Notes: a model not told the origin generated them from the letters alone. A DNA stretch of 64,000 nt from UBA11612 sp965228575 (GCA_965228575.1 CBDDHW010000073.1:55784-119783); one strand, 5' to 3'; counted from the first letter of the stretch, positions 17,434 through 27,137 are shown. A program made the numbers and translations.

Positions 17434-18067
17434 CCCTACGCAAGGGGAGAATTTCTGCAGCTAGTCAATGACTTAGAGTTTTGTTTGCGCCGTACCCGCA
17501 ATTCTACCCACAAGCCGAAGCCGATAAATCCACTAGTGCTGCCAACTCACAAAATACCGTTCGTCAGGCCTACGCTCTTAAACGCAAGTAAGATCCAGTT
17601 GGCTTTAATAGTAATTGACGTTGCGCACCCACAATTGCCGTGGCATATCAATTACGCAGAACTGCTATCAGGATTGCTGACCGGTAGCTTTAGAATGCGG
17701 ACCTCGTAACGAATAATTCAACTCGTAAACTTAGTGTCCATCAATGGGGACCGAAGTAGGGTCACGGCTTCATCGTGTATCGTTGACTCGTATATTGTGG
17801 TGGCAAGGCGTTCAACCCAAATTGTTTCGACACAAAAACTTATGCTAACGAAAATTAGCTAGGTGGGCGGCTGATCTGCGAAGACTCGATCAAGCTGTGC
17901 CTCGTTTTATTCGTGGCTTGGGATAGCTATCACCTACAGCGCAAATTATACCTTCTCATTAGGCTCAATATTGCTATGAAAGGTGATCACAAATTTATTT
18001 ATCTGTTGGGGGGATTTCGCACGCTAGGCGTTTAAAAAAAACGTTTAGGTGTTGGGATATTTTTTAG
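17434..18067. other. Gene-free left edge of the island
   Basis: About 630 bases with no supported gene, visibly more AT-rich than the housekeeping regions. A 96-codon open frame starting inside the 14-bp repeat (17419-17709) has no Shine-Dalgarno and no recognisable motif. An 8-bp palindrome GTGATCAC (17983-17990) lies about 80 bases before the oxidoreductase gene and could be an operator, though its spacing is not that of a CRP or FNR site. The promoter of the island operon must be in this stretch. No integrase remnant could be recognised. Confidence 0.5.
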
Positions 18068-20476
18068 TTGGAGACCAAATACAAGATTGCGATCGTTGGA
18101 TCTGGCCCTGGCGGGTTAAGCGCTGGGGCACATGCGGCAACACTCGGGGTAAGCCATGTGCTCCTGGAGCGGGCTGATCATCTCTCAGATACCATTTTCA
18201 AGTACCAAAAAGGCAAGTATGTCATGGCCACGCCCGACATCTTGCCGTTGCGCGCTGACGCGTCATTTGCCGCGGGCACTCGTGAGTCCGTTCTTGATGC
18301 TTGGGATGAGGGTGTCGCGGCTGCGGGGACAAACGTGCGTCTTGGAGCTGATGTAACATCGATCACGAAACATGATGATTTCTTTCAGTTGAAACTGAAC
18401 GGGGGCGACGAGATTCTTGCGGAGCAAGTGGTTCTCGCAATTGGCCTTCAAGGCAATCTAAACAAACTTCGATGTGACGGTGCCAACCTTCCCTTGGTTC
18501 AGTACCAACTCGACGATCCTGAAGAGTATGAACTCGAGACAATAGTTGTTGTTGGTGCTGGGGACGCAGCCATTGAGAATGCAATCGCTCTTTCCGCGCA
18601 AAACACTGTCATCATCATTAACCGCCGGGGGGAGTTCGCACGCGCCAAACAAGGCAATTTATCCCTTATTACAAACGCGATCGACAATGGTGAAATCCAA
18701 TGCTTCTACAATTCAACCCCTAAAAGGATTGAAGAAAACGGAATCATACTTGAAACGGAAGATGGAGAGGCACGTGTTGATTGCGATCGTATCATTGCGC
18801 GTCTCGGAGCTAGTGCACCAAGAAAGTTCATTGAAAATTGCGGTGTTAAGCTTCCCAACGAAGACGCCAGCGCTTTGCCTGAAGTTAGCGCAACTTATGA
18901 ATCCAATGTTCCTGGCCTTTATATCATTGGAGCATTAGCCGGTTACCCGCTCATCAAACAGGCTATGAACCAAGGGTATGAGGTCGTCGAATACATTATG
19001 GGCAACAACATTGCCCCAGCCGACGAACCACTTCTGAAAGAAAAACTTCAAGGACTTGATATCGATGATGTCGGTGTGCTGCTGAATGAAATCCGCACCA
19101 AGATACCTGTCTGGGAAACTTTAAATCAGCTGCAACTTCGCGAAGTCTTGCTGGAATCGGACATTCACGTACTGAGGCCAGATGAACTTGTGTTTGAGCG
19201 CAACGACTACACCAACACATTTTTTACCATTCTTGGCGGTGCGGTTAAAATTCACATTAACCCTGATGATCCGGCCGTGACCGTAGAGTTGGGGCAAGGT
19301 TCCTTTTTCGGTGAAATGGGTCTTATCTCCGGCCGCCGTCGCACGGCAACAGTATCAGCCGCCACTGATTGTATTCTCATCGAGACTCCTCGGCGAACAA
19401 TGTTGAAACTCATACAGTCGGTGGAGAGCGTACAACGAACGCTCGACCAAGTTGCCATCATGCGCCAAGTCCAAATGCATCTCGCGCCAGGCGTGCCGAC
19501 TGAAGAACTTAAGGAACTGGTGGAGACCGCGGAAATACAACGTTTTCGACCTGGGGAGATTATTTTCGCTCAGGGTGACACCGGTAACCACATGCATTTG
19601 ATACGTTCAGGATCCTGCACGGTGTCCATGCGCATGGGCGGCAAGGACGTGGTGCTCAGTTATGTGCCATCTGGCAACTACATCGGAGAAATGGCGCTCT
19701 TAGCCGATACCCCCAGATCAGCGACCGTCAAAGCCGCCAACCTCACCGAAACGATTTGCATAAAAGGCGAACCGTTCAAAAAACTCTTAGATCGGCAACC
19801 AAGTATAAAGGCCGAAGTCGAAGGTAAGTTCAGCCAGCGCATTGTTGCCAACGAAAAGATGCAAAAACAACCAGAAGCGGGGAATATTATCGAATTTCTT
19901 GTCGCGCAAGGTGTGGGTGAAGGCACGGACGTGCTCTTAATTGATGAGACACTTTGTATTCATTGCGACAATTGCGAAAAGGCATGTGCCGAAACCCATG
20001 GTGGTATTTCACGCCTAGACCGTGAGGCGGGGCCGTCCTTTGCTACTCTTCATGTGCCAACATCCTGCCGTCACTGTGAACATCCGCATTGCATGTCTGA
20101 CTGCCCACCCAATGCTATTCACCGTACCCCGGATGGCGAAGTGTACATAGACGAAAGCTGCATTGGGTGCGGCAATTGCGAACAAAATTGTCCCTACAAA
20201 GTGATTCAGCTCGCTCATCCACCTGAGGAAAAGTTCAATATTTTTTCATGGCTTTTGTTTGGTAAGGGGCCCGGACCTGGCGAAGCAATGGGCTACATTA
20301 ACGGTAATGGTGTCGATCACGAGCAACAATGCGAGAAAACAAAACGCGCGGTAAAGTGCGATATGTGTAAGGGAATTGATGGCGGCGCAGCCTGTGTTCG
20401 CGCTTGCCCGACGGGTGCAGCTATCCGTGTAAGTCCCGAAGAGTTTATGTCAGCCACGCGTCTTTCAAACTCATGA
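18068..20476 (+). CDS. Fusion of FAD/NAD(P) oxidoreductase, two cNMP-binding domains and a four-cluster ferredoxin
   Basis: The 802-residue protein has four parts. Residues 1-315 are a thioredoxin-reductase-like flavoprotein with FAD motif GSGPGG (11-16), second dinucleotide motif GAGDAA (163-168) and the terminal FAD segment around GALAGYPLIKQA (288-299). No redox CxxC of thioredoxin reductase is visible. Two CRP-type cyclic-nucleotide domains follow (about 350-460 and 475-590), with cassettes FGEMGLISGRRRTAT and IGEMALLADTPRSAT that both keep Glu and Arg. The C-terminus (about 615-790) is an NrfC/DmsB-like ferredoxin with 16 Cys (630/633/636/640, 667/670/675/679, 698/701/704/708, 764/767/776/780), enough for four [4Fe-4S] clusters. 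There is no signal peptide, so it is cytosolic. The start is TTG because an in-frame TAG lies directly before it. It likely takes electrons from NAD(P)H and passes them to the membrane protein encoded next, with cNMP as a gate (inference). Confidence 0.9.
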   Translation: METKYKIAIVGSGPGGLSAGAHAATLGVSHVLLERADHLSDTIFKYQKGKYVMATPDILPLRADASFAAGTRESVLDAWDEGVAAAGTNVRLGADVTSITKHDDFFQLKLNGGDEILAEQVVLAIGLQGNLNKLRCDGANLPLVQYQLDDPEEYELETIVVVGAGDAAIENAIALSAQNTVIIINRRGEFARAKQGNLSLITNAIDNGEIQCFYNSTPKRIEENGIILETEDGEARVDCDRIIARLGASAPRKFIENCGVKLPNEDASALPEVSATYESNVPGLYIIGALAGYPLIKQAMNQGYEVVEYIMGNNIAPADEPLLKEKLQGLDIDDVGVLLNEIRTKIPVWETLNQLQLREVLLESDIHVLRPDELVFERNDYTNTFFTILGGAVKIHINPDDPAVTVELGQGSFFGEMGLISGRRRTATVSAATDCILIETPRRTMLKLIQSVESVQRTLDQVAIMRQVQMHLAPGVPTEELKELVETAEIQRFRPGEIIFAQGDTGNHMHLIRSGSCTVSMRMGGKDVVLSYVPSGNYIGEMALLADTPRSATVKAANLTETICIKGEPFKKLLDRQPSIKAEVEGKFSQRIVANEKMQKQPEAGNIIEFLVAQGVGEGTDVLLIDETLCIHCDNCEKACAETHGGISRLDREAGPSFATLHVPTSCRHCEHPHCMSDCPPNAIHRTPDGEVYIDESCIGCGNCEQNCPYKVIQLAHPPEEKFNIFSWLLFGKGPGPGEAMGYINGNGVDHEQQCEKTKRAVKCDMCKGIDGGAACVRACPTGAAIRVSPEEFMSATRLSNS

Positions 20477-20489
20477 GGATTAAGTAACG

Positions 20490-21311
20490 ATGCACGAATC
20501 AATCCTCATCTACCGTAGCTTTCGATATTTTAAATGGGCCGCTGCTGTCGTTTTGGTGAGTGGCTTGGCATATGCCTTTCATCAGCCGCTCGGCCCGCCA
20601 AATGGTGGCACATGGCTCGGTTATATATTGGGCGTGACCGCTGCCGGATTGATGGTCTGGTTAGCTTGGTTTGGTGTCCAGAAACGTCGCTATGGTGTCG
20701 GCAAAGCTCCCCTCGAAGAGTGGATGTCCGCGCATGTATACCTAGGTGGAGCCTTAGCGTTCGTAGCAACCCTTCACGCAGGGTTTCAACTCGGCTGGAA
20801 CATCCACACCCTACTTTATCTACTCATGATGGTGACCATCATCAGCGGTGTATTTGGCCTTTATTTTTACATGCGGTATCCGCGTCTGCTTACACAAAAC
20901 CGGCAAGGACTCACATCTGAATTGATGTTTTCGCAAATAGCGGAACTGGACTTGGATATTCGCCAAATTGCCATGAAAATGGATGACGCGACGAACGCTC
21001 TTGCATTGAAAGTAACTCAGGACACTCTTGTCGGTGGTTCGGTAATCCAGCAACTGCGCGGATATGACTCCAATTGCCCTACGACACACACGCGCGAACT
21101 CTTAGAGGCTCAATCATCTGGAGAGCACGACGTAATGAGACGGCAGCTCCTGGCTCGACTAATAAGAAAAGAAGATTTGCTAAAGCGCATTCGCCGTGAC
21201 ATCCAAATACGATGTCTTTTGAAAATATGGTTGTACTTCCATATTCCGTTTTCAATAGCAGCGTTGGCGGCTCTATTCGTTCATATTATTGCAGTGTTTT
21301 ATTATTGGTAA
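20490..21311 (+). CDS. Membrane protein, probable b-type cytochrome of the island electron-transfer chain
   Basis: A 273-residue integral membrane protein with about five hydrophobic helices. Histidines sit in or beside helices as in di-haem b cytochromes: H in MSAHVYLGG, H in ATLHAGFQLG and H in WNIHTLL in one region, and H in YFHIPFSI and FVHIIAVFYYW in the last helix. A charged cytoplasmic loop lies between helices 4 and 5 (about 145-235). It is not a recognised named family, but resembles ferric-reductase or cytochrome-b561-like membrane subunits. GAGG is placed before the ATG. It lies 13 bases after the oxidoreductase gene and 6 before the FHA-cytochrome gene, so its natural place is the electron link across the inner membrane (inference). 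Confidence 0.72.
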   Translation: MHESILIYRSFRYFKWAAAVVLVSGLAYAFHQPLGPPNGGTWLGYILGVTAAGLMVWLAWFGVQKRRYGVGKAPLEEWMSAHVYLGGALAFVATLHAGFQLGWNIHTLLYLLMMVTIISGVFGLYFYMRYPRLLTQNRQGLTSELMFSQIAELDLDIRQIAMKMDDATNALALKVTQDTLVGGSVIQQLRGYDSNCPTTHTRELLEAQSSGEHDVMRRQLLARLIRKEDLLKRIRRDIQIRCLLKIWLYFHIPFSIAALAALFVHIIAVFYYW

Positions 21312-21317
21312 CCTGAC

Positions 21318-23096
21318 GTGCGTATTCTCGTCCGCAAAATCACACGCAAGACCCGTGGTGGAGTAGCCGTTCGCGATGAGATCGTCGAGGGTGACTCTAT
21401 TGTCGCGGGTCGTGGAAACGATTGTGAGATTCATTTACCCGATCCCCGCGTACTTCTACGTCATGCAGAGTTTTCGCTGCGGGACGGGCAACTGTATGTT
21501 TCTGCCTCTGCGGATGCCGACTTACGCGTGGATGGAGGCTTGGTTCAGTCGTCGAAGATAAATGAAGGAAATACAATTCGGATTGGACCCTACGAAATCG
21601 ACGTTTCGAAGGGTGACCAGAACTGCGATCTTACGATCACAGTCGAACTCGTTCACCCTTTAGGCAATGATTTAGCGGATTTCGCTGCCCGATCAAAAAT
21701 TCACATCACACGACTTGGGCTAACGATGCGCTGGTGGGTATGGCTTATGACGGGAGCTGTAATATCAGGCGCCCTTCTTGTTCCCTTCATATTTAATTTA
21801 CTCACCGATCCGCCACCGACACAGATGATTCTCACGTCGCGCGAACAACACTACATTCCTTCCCCAACCGGGATTTGGTCGAGCGGGGTCATTTCCGCGC
21901 CCCACAGGTTTTTTGGGGATTCCTGCGAGACCTGTCACGAAAAACCTTTCGTCCAAGTGCGTGACGAAGCGTGTTTAGCCTGCCACGGGGGCGCCGAGAA
22001 TCACGCAGTTTCGACTATGCTTACGCTCGCGGATCTTGGTCATACAACCTGCCAGAGTTGTCACAAAGAACACCAAGGAGACAAAACCATTGTCTTAAGC
22101 AATGAACGTTTCTGCGCCGACTGTCATATCAATATAAAGAGAATATATGAGAGTATCGACTTAGAGAACGCCAGCGATTTCGGCGCGGACCACCCCGAGT
22201 TTCGACCGACTGTGGTTACAGATCCGATAACGAAAACTTTGGCACGCGATCGTCACATTGGTGGAAGCCCTCCGCCGCAGGAGATGTCGGGCCTCAAATT
22301 TCCCCACAATAAGCATTTGCGCCGCACCGGCGTTATGGACCCAGTGCGCGGGAACGTGACTCTAAATTGCGAGGATTGTCATGTTCCCACAGAAACTGCA
22401 GAAACGATGCGGCAGATATCATTTGAGCGGCATTGCAGCGGTTGTCACATTTTAAAATTCGACGCGTTTTTGCCGGACCGCGAACTAATGCACGCGGACG
22501 CAGAACAGGTATTTAAACAGGTCGCCGACATATACCAGGCTGTGGCATTGCGCGGGGGATATGAGGAACCCGCAGCGCCTCAAATCGTTCGGCGTCGTCC
22601 GGGGACAAGCATCACCGAAGTCGAGAAAAAAGCTGTTTCTGATTGGGCCGTCGAGAAAACGCAAAGCGTGCTTAATGGTAGATTTGGTCGCGGGCTCTGC
22701 GAAGAATGCCATATGGTACGAGACATCGTCCCAGCGTCTGGCGGTTCTTTGTCACAATCGGTGCAGCCCGTTTGGACTGTTGATCCGCCGCTCGTCGCAA
22801 CTCTGTGGATGCCAAAGGCGAATTTTACACATGCTCGTCACGACGAAGTAAGATGCGTCGAATGTCACGCCGTTCAAGAGTCCATAAACTCGACCGATGT
22901 GCTTATGCCGGGCATCGAAGTATGCCGCGCCTGTCACGGAGGCGAAGACTCAGCCAATCGCGTGCCCTCAACTTGCATATCTTGTCATACATTTCATACA
23001 AAGGGCATGGAGCCCATGCGACCCCAGCAGACGAAAATCCCCGCGCGTGAGGAAACGACGGCTCATAGGTCTATGCTTGAGACGAGCAAGCAATGA
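21318..23096 (+). CDS. FHA domain - transmembrane helix - decahaem c-type cytochrome
   Basis: The 592-residue protein starts with an FHA domain (about 1-105; GRGNDCEIHLPDP at 31-43, RHAEF at 49-53), which normally binds phosphothreonine. One membrane helix follows (about 138-162, WWVWLMTGAVISGALLVPFI). The rest carries ten CxxCH motifs (CETCH, CLACH, CQSCH, CADCH, CEDCH, CSGCH, CEECH, CVECH, CRACH, CISCH) with several extra His as likely distal ligands. By topology the FHA end is cytoplasmic and the haems periplasmic. It would collect electrons from the membrane protein encoded before it. Starts with GTG; its stop overlaps the next ATG (ATGA). FHA joined to a multihaem cytochrome is an unusual pairing that suggests Ser/Thr-kinase control or docking. 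Confidence 0.9.
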   Translation: MRILVRKITRKTRGGVAVRDEIVEGDSIVAGRGNDCEIHLPDPRVLLRHAEFSLRDGQLYVSASADADLRVDGGLVQSSKINEGNTIRIGPYEIDVSKGDQNCDLTITVELVHPLGNDLADFAARSKIHITRLGLTMRWWVWLMTGAVISGALLVPFIFNLLTDPPPTQMILTSREQHYIPSPTGIWSSGVISAPHRFFGDSCETCHEKPFVQVRDEACLACHGGAENHAVSTMLTLADLGHTTCQSCHKEHQGDKTIVLSNERFCADCHINIKRIYESIDLENASDFGADHPEFRPTVVTDPITKTLARDRHIGGSPPPQEMSGLKFPHNKHLRRTGVMDPVRGNVTLNCEDCHVPTETAETMRQISFERHCSGCHILKFDAFLPDRELMHADAEQVFKQVADIYQAVALRGGYEEPAAPQIVRRRPGTSITEVEKKAVSDWAVEKTQSVLNGRFGRGLCEECHMVRDIVPASGGSLSQSVQPVWTVDPPLVATLWMPKANFTHARHDEVRCVECHAVQESINSTDVLMPGIEVCRACHGGEDSANRVPSTCISCHTFHTKGMEPMRPQQTKIPAREETTAHRSMLETSKQ

Positions 23097-23506
23097 GAAG
23101 CGTAATCTTAGCATTGTTTTTTCTGTACACGGGCGCAGTCCAGCCAAGTGTCGCTGCAGAATTATTGGCAATTGAGAATCATGTGGTCCGTATTGAGGCA
23201 GCCGCAATTTCTGACGGCTTGACTATCGTTTTAGAATCGGAAGAAGCGAGTCCTGTAACGACCCATGTTATCGCGCGGTTTCAAAATAACCGGCCGCTAA
23301 TGCTGGGGACCGACGGGAAGTGGGCGACATGGAACGGTTTGCTCAAGAATTTGGATGACGCCGGCGCTAACGTAAAATATGGAAAAATGTACTTTCAGAT
23401 CTTTGATCAGCGGCCGCCAGATCTTTTCTATCCAGTCAGCTTTACTGTCGCTTACCGGACCAATCAAAAGCTACATTCTGGAACGATAGTGGTGCATGGG
23501 CCATGA
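23093..23506 (+). CDS. Small secreted protein of unknown function in the island operon
   Basis: I do not recognise this 137-residue protein. A short signal peptide is clear (MRSVILALFFLYTGAVQPSVAA), and the mature part of about 115 residues looks beta-rich, with no Cys, no CxxCH and no lipobox. Both ends overlap neighbours by four bases (ATGA), so it is translationally coupled to the FHA-cytochrome and to the GlcG/HbpS-like protein. It is probably a periplasmic accessory or assembly factor of the same complex. Confidence 0.75.
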   Translation: MRSVILALFFLYTGAVQPSVAAELLAIENHVVRIEAAAISDGLTIVLESEEASPVTTHVIARFQNNRPLMLGTDGKWATWNGLLKNLDDAGANVKYGKMYFQIFDQRPPDLFYPVSFTVAYRTNQKLHSGTIVVHGP

Positions 23507-25383
23507 ATACTGTTCCCCGTTTTCTCTCCATGCTCGTTGGGCTTTTATTGAGTTTGGGCACGGCGCAAGCACAAGTGCAAGCCAACCTGACCGTCGACGA
23601 CGTCGATAGAGTCGTGAGTCAGGCTATGGCAGAAGCATTGGCGCGCGGCGCGACAAACGGCGCTGTGGCTGTGGTGGACAGAGTGGGCAATGTCCTCGGA
23701 GTTTATGTACCCGATCCGCAAGACCTACAGCTCATGACTATTTCCTCCGGACGCGAAATTCCGAAAAACAACGGCCTAGAAGGCCTGGACATTCTTCCAT
23801 CTGTTTATGGCGCTCTGGCAAAAGCGATAACTGGCGCTTACTTGTCGTCATCAGGCAACGCATTTACAACACGTACTGCAAGTCAAATTGTCCAAGAACA
23901 CTTTAACCCCGGAGAGAGGGACACGCCCAGCGGGCCTCTTTTCGGCGTCCAGTTTAGTCAACTCCCGTGTGCGGATTTTATGCGGTTTGGTGCGGAATTG
24001 GGTACAGGTCCGCGTCGCTCTCCCCTTGGCTTGTCAGCGGACCTGGGCGGCATGCCCCTGTACAAAAACGGTCAGGTAGTTGGGGGCGTCGGCGTCTTAT
24101 TCGACGGGGTTTACGGTCTCGACCTTAAGATTAGCGACTACGACCGAAATCTTGATGAGCTCGTGGCCGTAGCCGCACAAGTAGGGTTTGAGCCTCCGTT
24201 TGATATTCTTGGGCGAATAACCGTGGACGGAAAAATATTAACCTATGCGGACGTCGATAGCCGCGATCTGAAAGCCACGTCCCCTGCGTCCATAGATCCA
24301 GAAAATTATGTTGCAATTCCTGGATACACCGATGCCGGTCGTCGGGGTGGGCTTTCTTTCGGGTCACCGGTATCGGGTGTTCGCCCCGATGTTGAATCGG
24401 AGTTTCCGGGAATTGAGGCATGGGTATTGGACGACGGCTTCGGTAACAATCGATATGCCCCGCGAGATGCATTGGCTCCGTCGCCGGACTCCGGGGGGCT
24501 TTCGTCAGTGGAAGTGCGCACCATTATCACCGAAGCGCTTAAACTGGCCTTTAGAAGTCGCGCGCAAATTCGCAGGCCGCTCGGCAGTCACGCCCAAGTA
24601 ACCGTATCAATAGTCGATGCGGAGGCGAATATTCTAGGCGTTGCCCGAACGCCTGATGCACCAATTTTTGGTACTGATGTGTCGCTGCAGAAAGCCCGTA
24701 CGGCTGTTTTCAATTCGCGCCCGTCAACAGCAGCAGAACTGCGCGCAGTTGAAGGGGTGACACTCATCCCCAATGAGCTTTCCACGCCGCCTCTAAGTGT
24801 ATATGTGGACGCGGTTCAAGAACTCCTCGGACCGACAGCGCTAACTGATGGCATCGCGTTTTCTGATCGCGCCGGAGGATTATTATCCCGTCCATTTTTT
24901 CCAGACGGTATAGAGAGCCAACCCCACGGTCCGTTTAGCAAACCGTTTGAAGTATGGAGCCCATTTAATGTGGGTCTTCAGTTAGACTTGGTGCTTCCCG
25001 ACATTGTTGCCCGTCTTGATGGGAGCCCACCGCCACCGCAAGGGTGCACTGCTTTACCTCAATCCGCAGCGGCCGGGCCCGGACCGGGTCCTACGCGGCT
25101 CGCAAATGGGCTACAGATATTCCCGGGCAGCGTTCCCATTTACCGCGGAAATACGCTCATTGGGGGTATTGGCGTATCTGGAGACGGGGTAGATCAAGAC
25201 GACATGTTTTCGTTTCTTGGCGTTCACAATGCGGGCTTGGCTCTGAACTCCGGTATCGGCAACGCACCCGAAGCTATTCGGGCAGACACAGTGGCCGCCG
25301 GCGAGTTAAATTTGCGGTTCGTTCAGTGCCCGTTCGCACCATTCAATAGTTCCAGAGAGCAAAACGTATGCGCAGGCAAGTAG
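23503..25383 (+). CDS. Secreted protein with two GlcG/HbpS-like haem-binding domains
   Basis: The 626-residue protein has a signal peptide (LSMLVGLLLSLGTAQAQ). Two copies of the GlcG/HbpS fold follow. The first (about 30-235) has VSQAMAEALARGATNGAVAVVD and MPLYKNGQVVGGVGV. The second (about 345-600) has IITEALKLAF, ATVSIVDAEANILGV-like strands and VPIYRGNTLIGGIGVSGDGVDQDD. Single-domain family members are about 150 residues and bind haem or small ligands; here each copy carries long insertions. Ten Pro/Gly-rich residues separate parts of the second copy. It has no CxxCH. It probably binds haem or senses redox state in the periplasm. Its stop overlaps the barrel gene by 16 bases. Confidence 0.78.
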   Translation: MNTVPRFLSMLVGLLLSLGTAQAQVQANLTVDDVDRVVSQAMAEALARGATNGAVAVVDRVGNVLGVYVPDPQDLQLMTISSGREIPKNNGLEGLDILPSVYGALAKAITGAYLSSSGNAFTTRTASQIVQEHFNPGERDTPSGPLFGVQFSQLPCADFMRFGAELGTGPRRSPLGLSADLGGMPLYKNGQVVGGVGVLFDGVYGLDLKISDYDRNLDELVAVAAQVGFEPPFDILGRITVDGKILTYADVDSRDLKATSPASIDPENYVAIPGYTDAGRRGGLSFGSPVSGVRPDVESEFPGIEAWVLDDGFGNNRYAPRDALAPSPDSGGLSSVEVRTIITEALKLAFRSRAQIRRPLGSHAQVTVSIVDAEANILGVARTPDAPIFGTDVSLQKARTAVFNSRPSTAAELRAVEGVTLIPNELSTPPLSVYVDAVQELLGPTALTDGIAFSDRAGGLLSRPFFPDGIESQPHGPFSKPFEVWSPFNVGLQLDLVLPDIVARLDGSPPPPQGCTALPQSAAAGPGPGPTRLANGLQIFPGSVPIYRGNTLIGGIGVSGDGVDQDDMFSFLGVHNAGLALNSGIGNAPEAIRADTVAAGELNLRFVQCPFAPFNSSREQNVCAGK

Positions 25384-27125
25384 TCGGCCTTGGCTTGTTG
25401 CTGGTCGCCTTGGTTCAAATATGGCAGCCGACGATGGCGCAGCAGGAAGACGACTCCGGACGCCGGAGACCCGGCCCGGAAGTGGTTCCGCCACTGCCGC
25501 CAATTGATCCTGACGCAGTTTCGCCGCCGTCCCGTGCAACCCCACGGGAGAGCGCACCTATCCCGGACCGCTGGCGGCTTATTGATGCGGTGGGCATGCA
25601 AATCAATTGGTGGGATCCGTACAATCAAAACACGCTGAAGGGAGACCGGCCGCTCTTCGACGATTGGTTCGTAAACATTGGGCTGATTTCTGACACGGTA
25701 TATGAGTTGCGCGGCTTACCCGTGCCGGTGGGCCCGCAAAGCGCGGTGCCAGGTTCCATCGATATTTTTGGTCGGACGAATCAGAATATTTTCAATCAGA
25801 ACCTCATTGCATCCGTCGCGTTTATTAAGGGCGATACGGCCTTTAAGCCCCCGGACTATGAAATCCGGCTGACGCCCGTTTTTAATTTCAATCGAGTTGA
25901 AGTTGATGAGCGGCGCATACTTAGAATCGATCCCCAATCTGGCACAGTTCGAAAAGACGCCCATATTGGCCTTCAAGAAGCTTTTTTCGACTACCATATT
26001 CGAAACGTTTCTGATCGATACGATTTCGATTCTATTCGTGTGGGCATACAACCGTTTACTCTGGACTTTCGGGGATTTCTTTTCCTCGACCAGCAACTTG
26101 GCGTGCGGCTGTTTGGAACCCGGTATAACAATCATCTGCAATACAATTTGGGTTGGATCCGGCGGCTGGAGAAAGACACGAATGCCGGACTAAATGATTT
26201 GGGCAAACGTCCGCGGGACGACGATATTTTTTTCGCCAATTTGTACTATCAGGATTTTCCGGTTCTTGGATATACGCCGCAGATTGTTGTCGCTTACAAC
26301 CGAAACCGAGAACAAAACGATCCTCTGTTCTACAACAAGAACGGATTTTTAGAGCGGCCCGCCTCCATCGGTTTTGAAAGGCCGGGGAAGTACGACATTG
26401 TCTATCTTGGTGTGAATGGTGATGGACATTTTGGACGTTTGAACATTACCCACTCATCCTACGGCGCGTTTGGCAGTATCTCGACCAACCAATTTACATC
26501 GGCAACCCGCCCTGAATCTGCATCTGTTTTGGCGTGGTTTTCTGCAATCGAAACTTCTGTGGATTTCGACTGGTTCCGGGTAAGGGGCCAATTTCTATTT
26601 GCATCCGGTGATAGCGATCCTTTCGATACGAAGGCGGGGGGATTTGACGCTATTTTCGAGAATCCACAGTTCGCAGGCGCTGAAACAAACTATTGGGTGC
26701 GTCAGCCCGTACCGTTGATCGGCGGCGGTAATGTTGTGCTCTCGGGACGAAACGGAATCCTTAATAGCCTCAGGTCCTCCAAGGAACAGGGCCAGTCCAA
26801 CTTCATAAATCCAGGTACTGTGCTGTTGGGCGCGGGTGCGGATGTTGACGTTCTTCCGGAGTTACGCCTATCGACCAATATAAATCACCTTTGGTTTGCG
26901 AAAAAGGCCGTGGTTGAAGTGCAGCGCAACCAGCCTCTCGAGTCCAAAGCAATTGGATGGGATATTTCCATCGCTGCGGTTTACCGGCCCACGTTTATAC
27001 AAAATGTAGTTTTGCGTGCTTCGGGAGCTGCGCTCCTAGGTGGCAAGGCCTTTGACTCATTGTTCGACACCGGCGGGAAAAAAATGTTTTACACTGCTCT
27101 TTTCAACTTAATACTGACGTACTGA
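25368..27125 (+). CDS. Outer-membrane beta-barrel protein of the electron-transfer operon
   Basis: A 585-residue protein with a signal peptide (GLGLLLVALVQIWQPTMAQ), a Pro-rich periplasmic segment (about 30-65), and then a long run of alternating strands with aromatic girdles. It ends in TALFNLILTY, a typical outer-membrane C-terminal strand with terminal Tyr. Features such as FNFNRVEVDER, VGIQPFTLDFRGF and GWDISIAAVYRP suggest a barrel of about 20 strands. It has no haem motif. It sits between a periplasmic haem-binding protein and a large decahaem cytochrome, so it may be the sheath or anchor for that cytochrome, in the way MtrB-type barrels hold decahaem partners. No direct MtrB relationship can be shown from the sequence alone. 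Confidence 0.8.
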   Translation: MRRQVVGLGLLLVALVQIWQPTMAQQEDDSGRRRPGPEVVPPLPPIDPDAVSPPSRATPRESAPIPDRWRLIDAVGMQINWWDPYNQNTLKGDRPLFDDWFVNIGLISDTVYELRGLPVPVGPQSAVPGSIDIFGRTNQNIFNQNLIASVAFIKGDTAFKPPDYEIRLTPVFNFNRVEVDERRILRIDPQSGTVRKDAHIGLQEAFFDYHIRNVSDRYDFDSIRVGIQPFTLDFRGFLFLDQQLGVRLFGTRYNNHLQYNLGWIRRLEKDTNAGLNDLGKRPRDDDIFFANLYYQDFPVLGYTPQIVVAYNRNREQNDPLFYNKNGFLERPASIGFERPGKYDIVYLGVNGDGHFGRLNITHSSYGAFGSISTNQFTSATRPESASVLAWFSAIETSVDFDWFRVRGQFLFASGDSDPFDTKAGGFDAIFENPQFAGAETNYWVRQPVPLIGGGNVVLSGRNGILNSLRSSKEQGQSNFINPGTVLLGAGADVDVLPELRLSTNINHLWFAKKAVVEVQRNQPLESKAIGWDISIAAVYRPTFIQNVVLRASGAALLGGKAFDSLFDTGGKKMFYTALFNLILTY

Positions 27126-27137
27126 AAGAAACGCTGA

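Noticed and set aside
17419..17709. 96-codon open frame at the left island edge
   Set aside because: It starts inside the 14-bp repeat, has no Shine-Dalgarno and no recognisable motif.
17983..17990. GTGATCAC palindrome as a CRP or FNR operator
   Set aside because: The half-sites are adjacent; CRP and FNR sites need a spacer of several bases.
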